Part shown: positions 63,014-64,000 of the stretch, one piece after another
How positions within the stretch are numbered: position 1 is the first letter of the stretch
Layout: every line of letters begins with the position of its first letter
Position numbers and translations under genes: made by a program
NCBI RefSeq assembly: GCF_003258355.1
Contig: NZ_QKPO01000004.1
Span: forward strand, 248,001 to 312,000
Direction of reading: 5' to 3'
Source: Confluentibacter sediminis
GTDB lineage: Bacteria > Bacteroidota > Bacteroidia > Flavobacteriales > Flavobacteriaceae
DNA length: 64,000 nt
The notes under the pieces: generated by a model
What the model was told of the DNA's origin: nothing
Seen by the model: the letters and a program-made list of their open reading frames with translations, nothing else
Databases searched by the model: none

Positions 63014-64000
63014 CTATTTGTTAATTAATCCTAAAAGTTGTTCTTCGAAATTTGAACTAAAAATATTAGTATTCGCATTGACTATTTTACTGTTTTTATC
63101 TAATATAATAGTCTTTGTCATGGGATAAATTGCTAGAGACAATGTAGATTCTTTCGGATTTTTAAATTTAAATTCATTCTCAAATGAAAAATTATTTTTC
63201 TTCATAGAATCTCTGCAAAAATCAGTACTACTATCGTCAATATTGATACTTATAAAAGTGACTTCGGGATATTTAACACTTAACTCATTTTTTTTATAAT
63301 GGCTTTCCTTAAAATGGTCATTAAACTTATGGGACCAAAAATAAATCACTGTTGGTTTATTAATTAAAGAATGTATATGCGTGTAATTATTTTTAAAATC
63401 GACTAATTCAATATCTGGAAAATCATTTCCTGTTTTTAAATTATTTATGGATTTAGCAACAGATGAAATAATATTTTTATTGTCTAAATCGGTATTCTTA
63501 CTTAAAAAAGATGTAACCATAGCATCATTACCTTCATAATCATTGTTTTTCGTTAAATAGCTTATGGTGTAATAAAAAACTAATTCATTTTTTATGGTTT
63601 GATTTGAAATCACGCTATCTACCACATTCAGCCTATCTAAATTATAGCATAAGGTATTCATATTGAAGTCATCACCCTCAGAATGATTCATATGATCTTT
63701 AAGCGCTATATTATTAAAGGTAGATCTTAAAAAGGAATTATAGTTGAAAAAATCTCTATTATAATCATGATTGTAATCAATGTCCTTTCTATAGTCATAA
63801 AAGTTTTCGGGCAACGCATTTAAAATATCTCGCTTATTATCACCGTAATGTATAAAGGGATATATTTCTTTACTAGCATAGTAATTATAGTTAATGTTTG
63901 CTTCTGCTATTTTAATAAACAAATCCGATGGTTCATATTTCTTTTTAAATCTTTTAAGTTTTAAATCTTTCTCGGTTTTTAAAGAATCTATTTGATGTTG
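63014..64000 (-). CDS. Thioredoxin-fold (TlpA-like) protein without CxxC, 5' end outside the window
   Basis: The frame is open to the window edge, so only the C-terminal 328 residues are visible; a TTG at 63922 is internal to this frame. A helical, Asn/Asp/Tyr-rich region precedes a C-terminal thioredoxin-like domain (NDFPDIELVDFKNNYTHIHS, PEVTFISINIDDSSTDFCRD, IYPMTKTIILDKNSKIVNAN with the cis-Pro loop). Where TlpA proteins have WCxxC this one reads YFWSHKFNDHFKE, so the redox cysteines are lost. It may act as a binding or chaperone module. Such N-terminal extensions are common in Bacteroidota TlpA-like proteins. Confidence 0.75.
   Translation of the reverse strand, partial: QHQIDSLKTEKDLKLKRFKKKYEPSDLFIKIAEANINYNYYASKEIYPFIHYGDNKRDILNALPENFYDYRKDIDYNHDYNRDFFNYNSFLRSTFNNIALKDHMNHSEGDDFNMNTLCYNLDRLNVVDSVISNQTIKNELVFYYTISYLTKNNDYEGNDAMVTSFLSKNTDLDNKNIISSVAKSINNLKTGNDFPDIELVDFKNNYTHIHSLINKPTVIYFWSHKFNDHFKESHYKKNELSVKYPEVTFISINIDDSSTDFCRDSMKKNNFSFENEFKFKNPKESTLSLAIYPMTKTIILDKNSKIVNANTNIFSSNFEEQLLGLINK

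Overview
The window is AT-rich DNA from a member of the Bacteroidota, most likely a gliding marine-type Flavobacteriaceae. The evidence is a SusC/SusD pair with an ECF sigma/FecR regulator, type IX secretion sorting domains, a SprB-type giant adhesin with PorP/SprF partners, and promoters of the TTG-N19-TAnnTTTG type (clearest before the SRP RNA and before the gene at 41028). Shine-Dalgarno sequences are mostly absent, and every non-lipoprotein signal peptide I could find is followed by Gln.

Layout. 1-3257: 3' end of an aldo/keto reductase, an SGNH-type secreted protein, a broken IS1182-type transposase and a stretch of decayed coding sequence. 3258-10789: housekeeping genes, namely a GNAT acetyltransferase, a menaquinone set (menI-menF-menD), a DUF2853 protein, CvfB, a small hypothetical protein and MnmE. 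10909-20383: an accessory block with a three-gene HipB/HipS/HipT-like toxin-antitoxin module and its triplicated operator, then a TetR-controlled RND efflux operon (tetR, membrane fusion lipoprotein, RND pump, TolC) with an outer membrane phospholipase A, ending in a dead IS3-type orfA.

20555-40626: an ECF sigma factor and FecR anti-sigma factor precede a SusC with an STN signalling domain and a SusD. Four thioredoxin-fold proteins, an M16 zinc protease, a free DsbD alpha domain, a full DsbD, a lipoprotein thiol reductase and a class V PLP enzyme with a cysteine-desulfurase-like loop follow. I read this as an import locus for disulfide-containing peptides or organic sulfur; that is inference. 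41028-58889: a gliding/adhesion block matching sprC-sprD-sprB-sprF of Flavobacterium johnsoniae, with two small secreted proteins upstream and a striking array of evenly spaced repeats before it. 58956-64000: an MFS transporter, a glutaminyl-peptide cyclotransferase lipoprotein, the SRP RNA gene, an SDR, a transaldolase-family enzyme and the 3' part of a thioredoxin-like gene without its cysteines.

Themes. Export dominates: the exported proteins depend on signal peptidase I and the glutaminyl cyclase, and sprC and sprB end in type B type IX sorting domains. Promoter geometry suggests that cvfB, mnmE and tetR give leaderless mRNAs, with the SRP RNA promoter as an internal ruler. No tRNA, rRNA or CRISPR array was seen.
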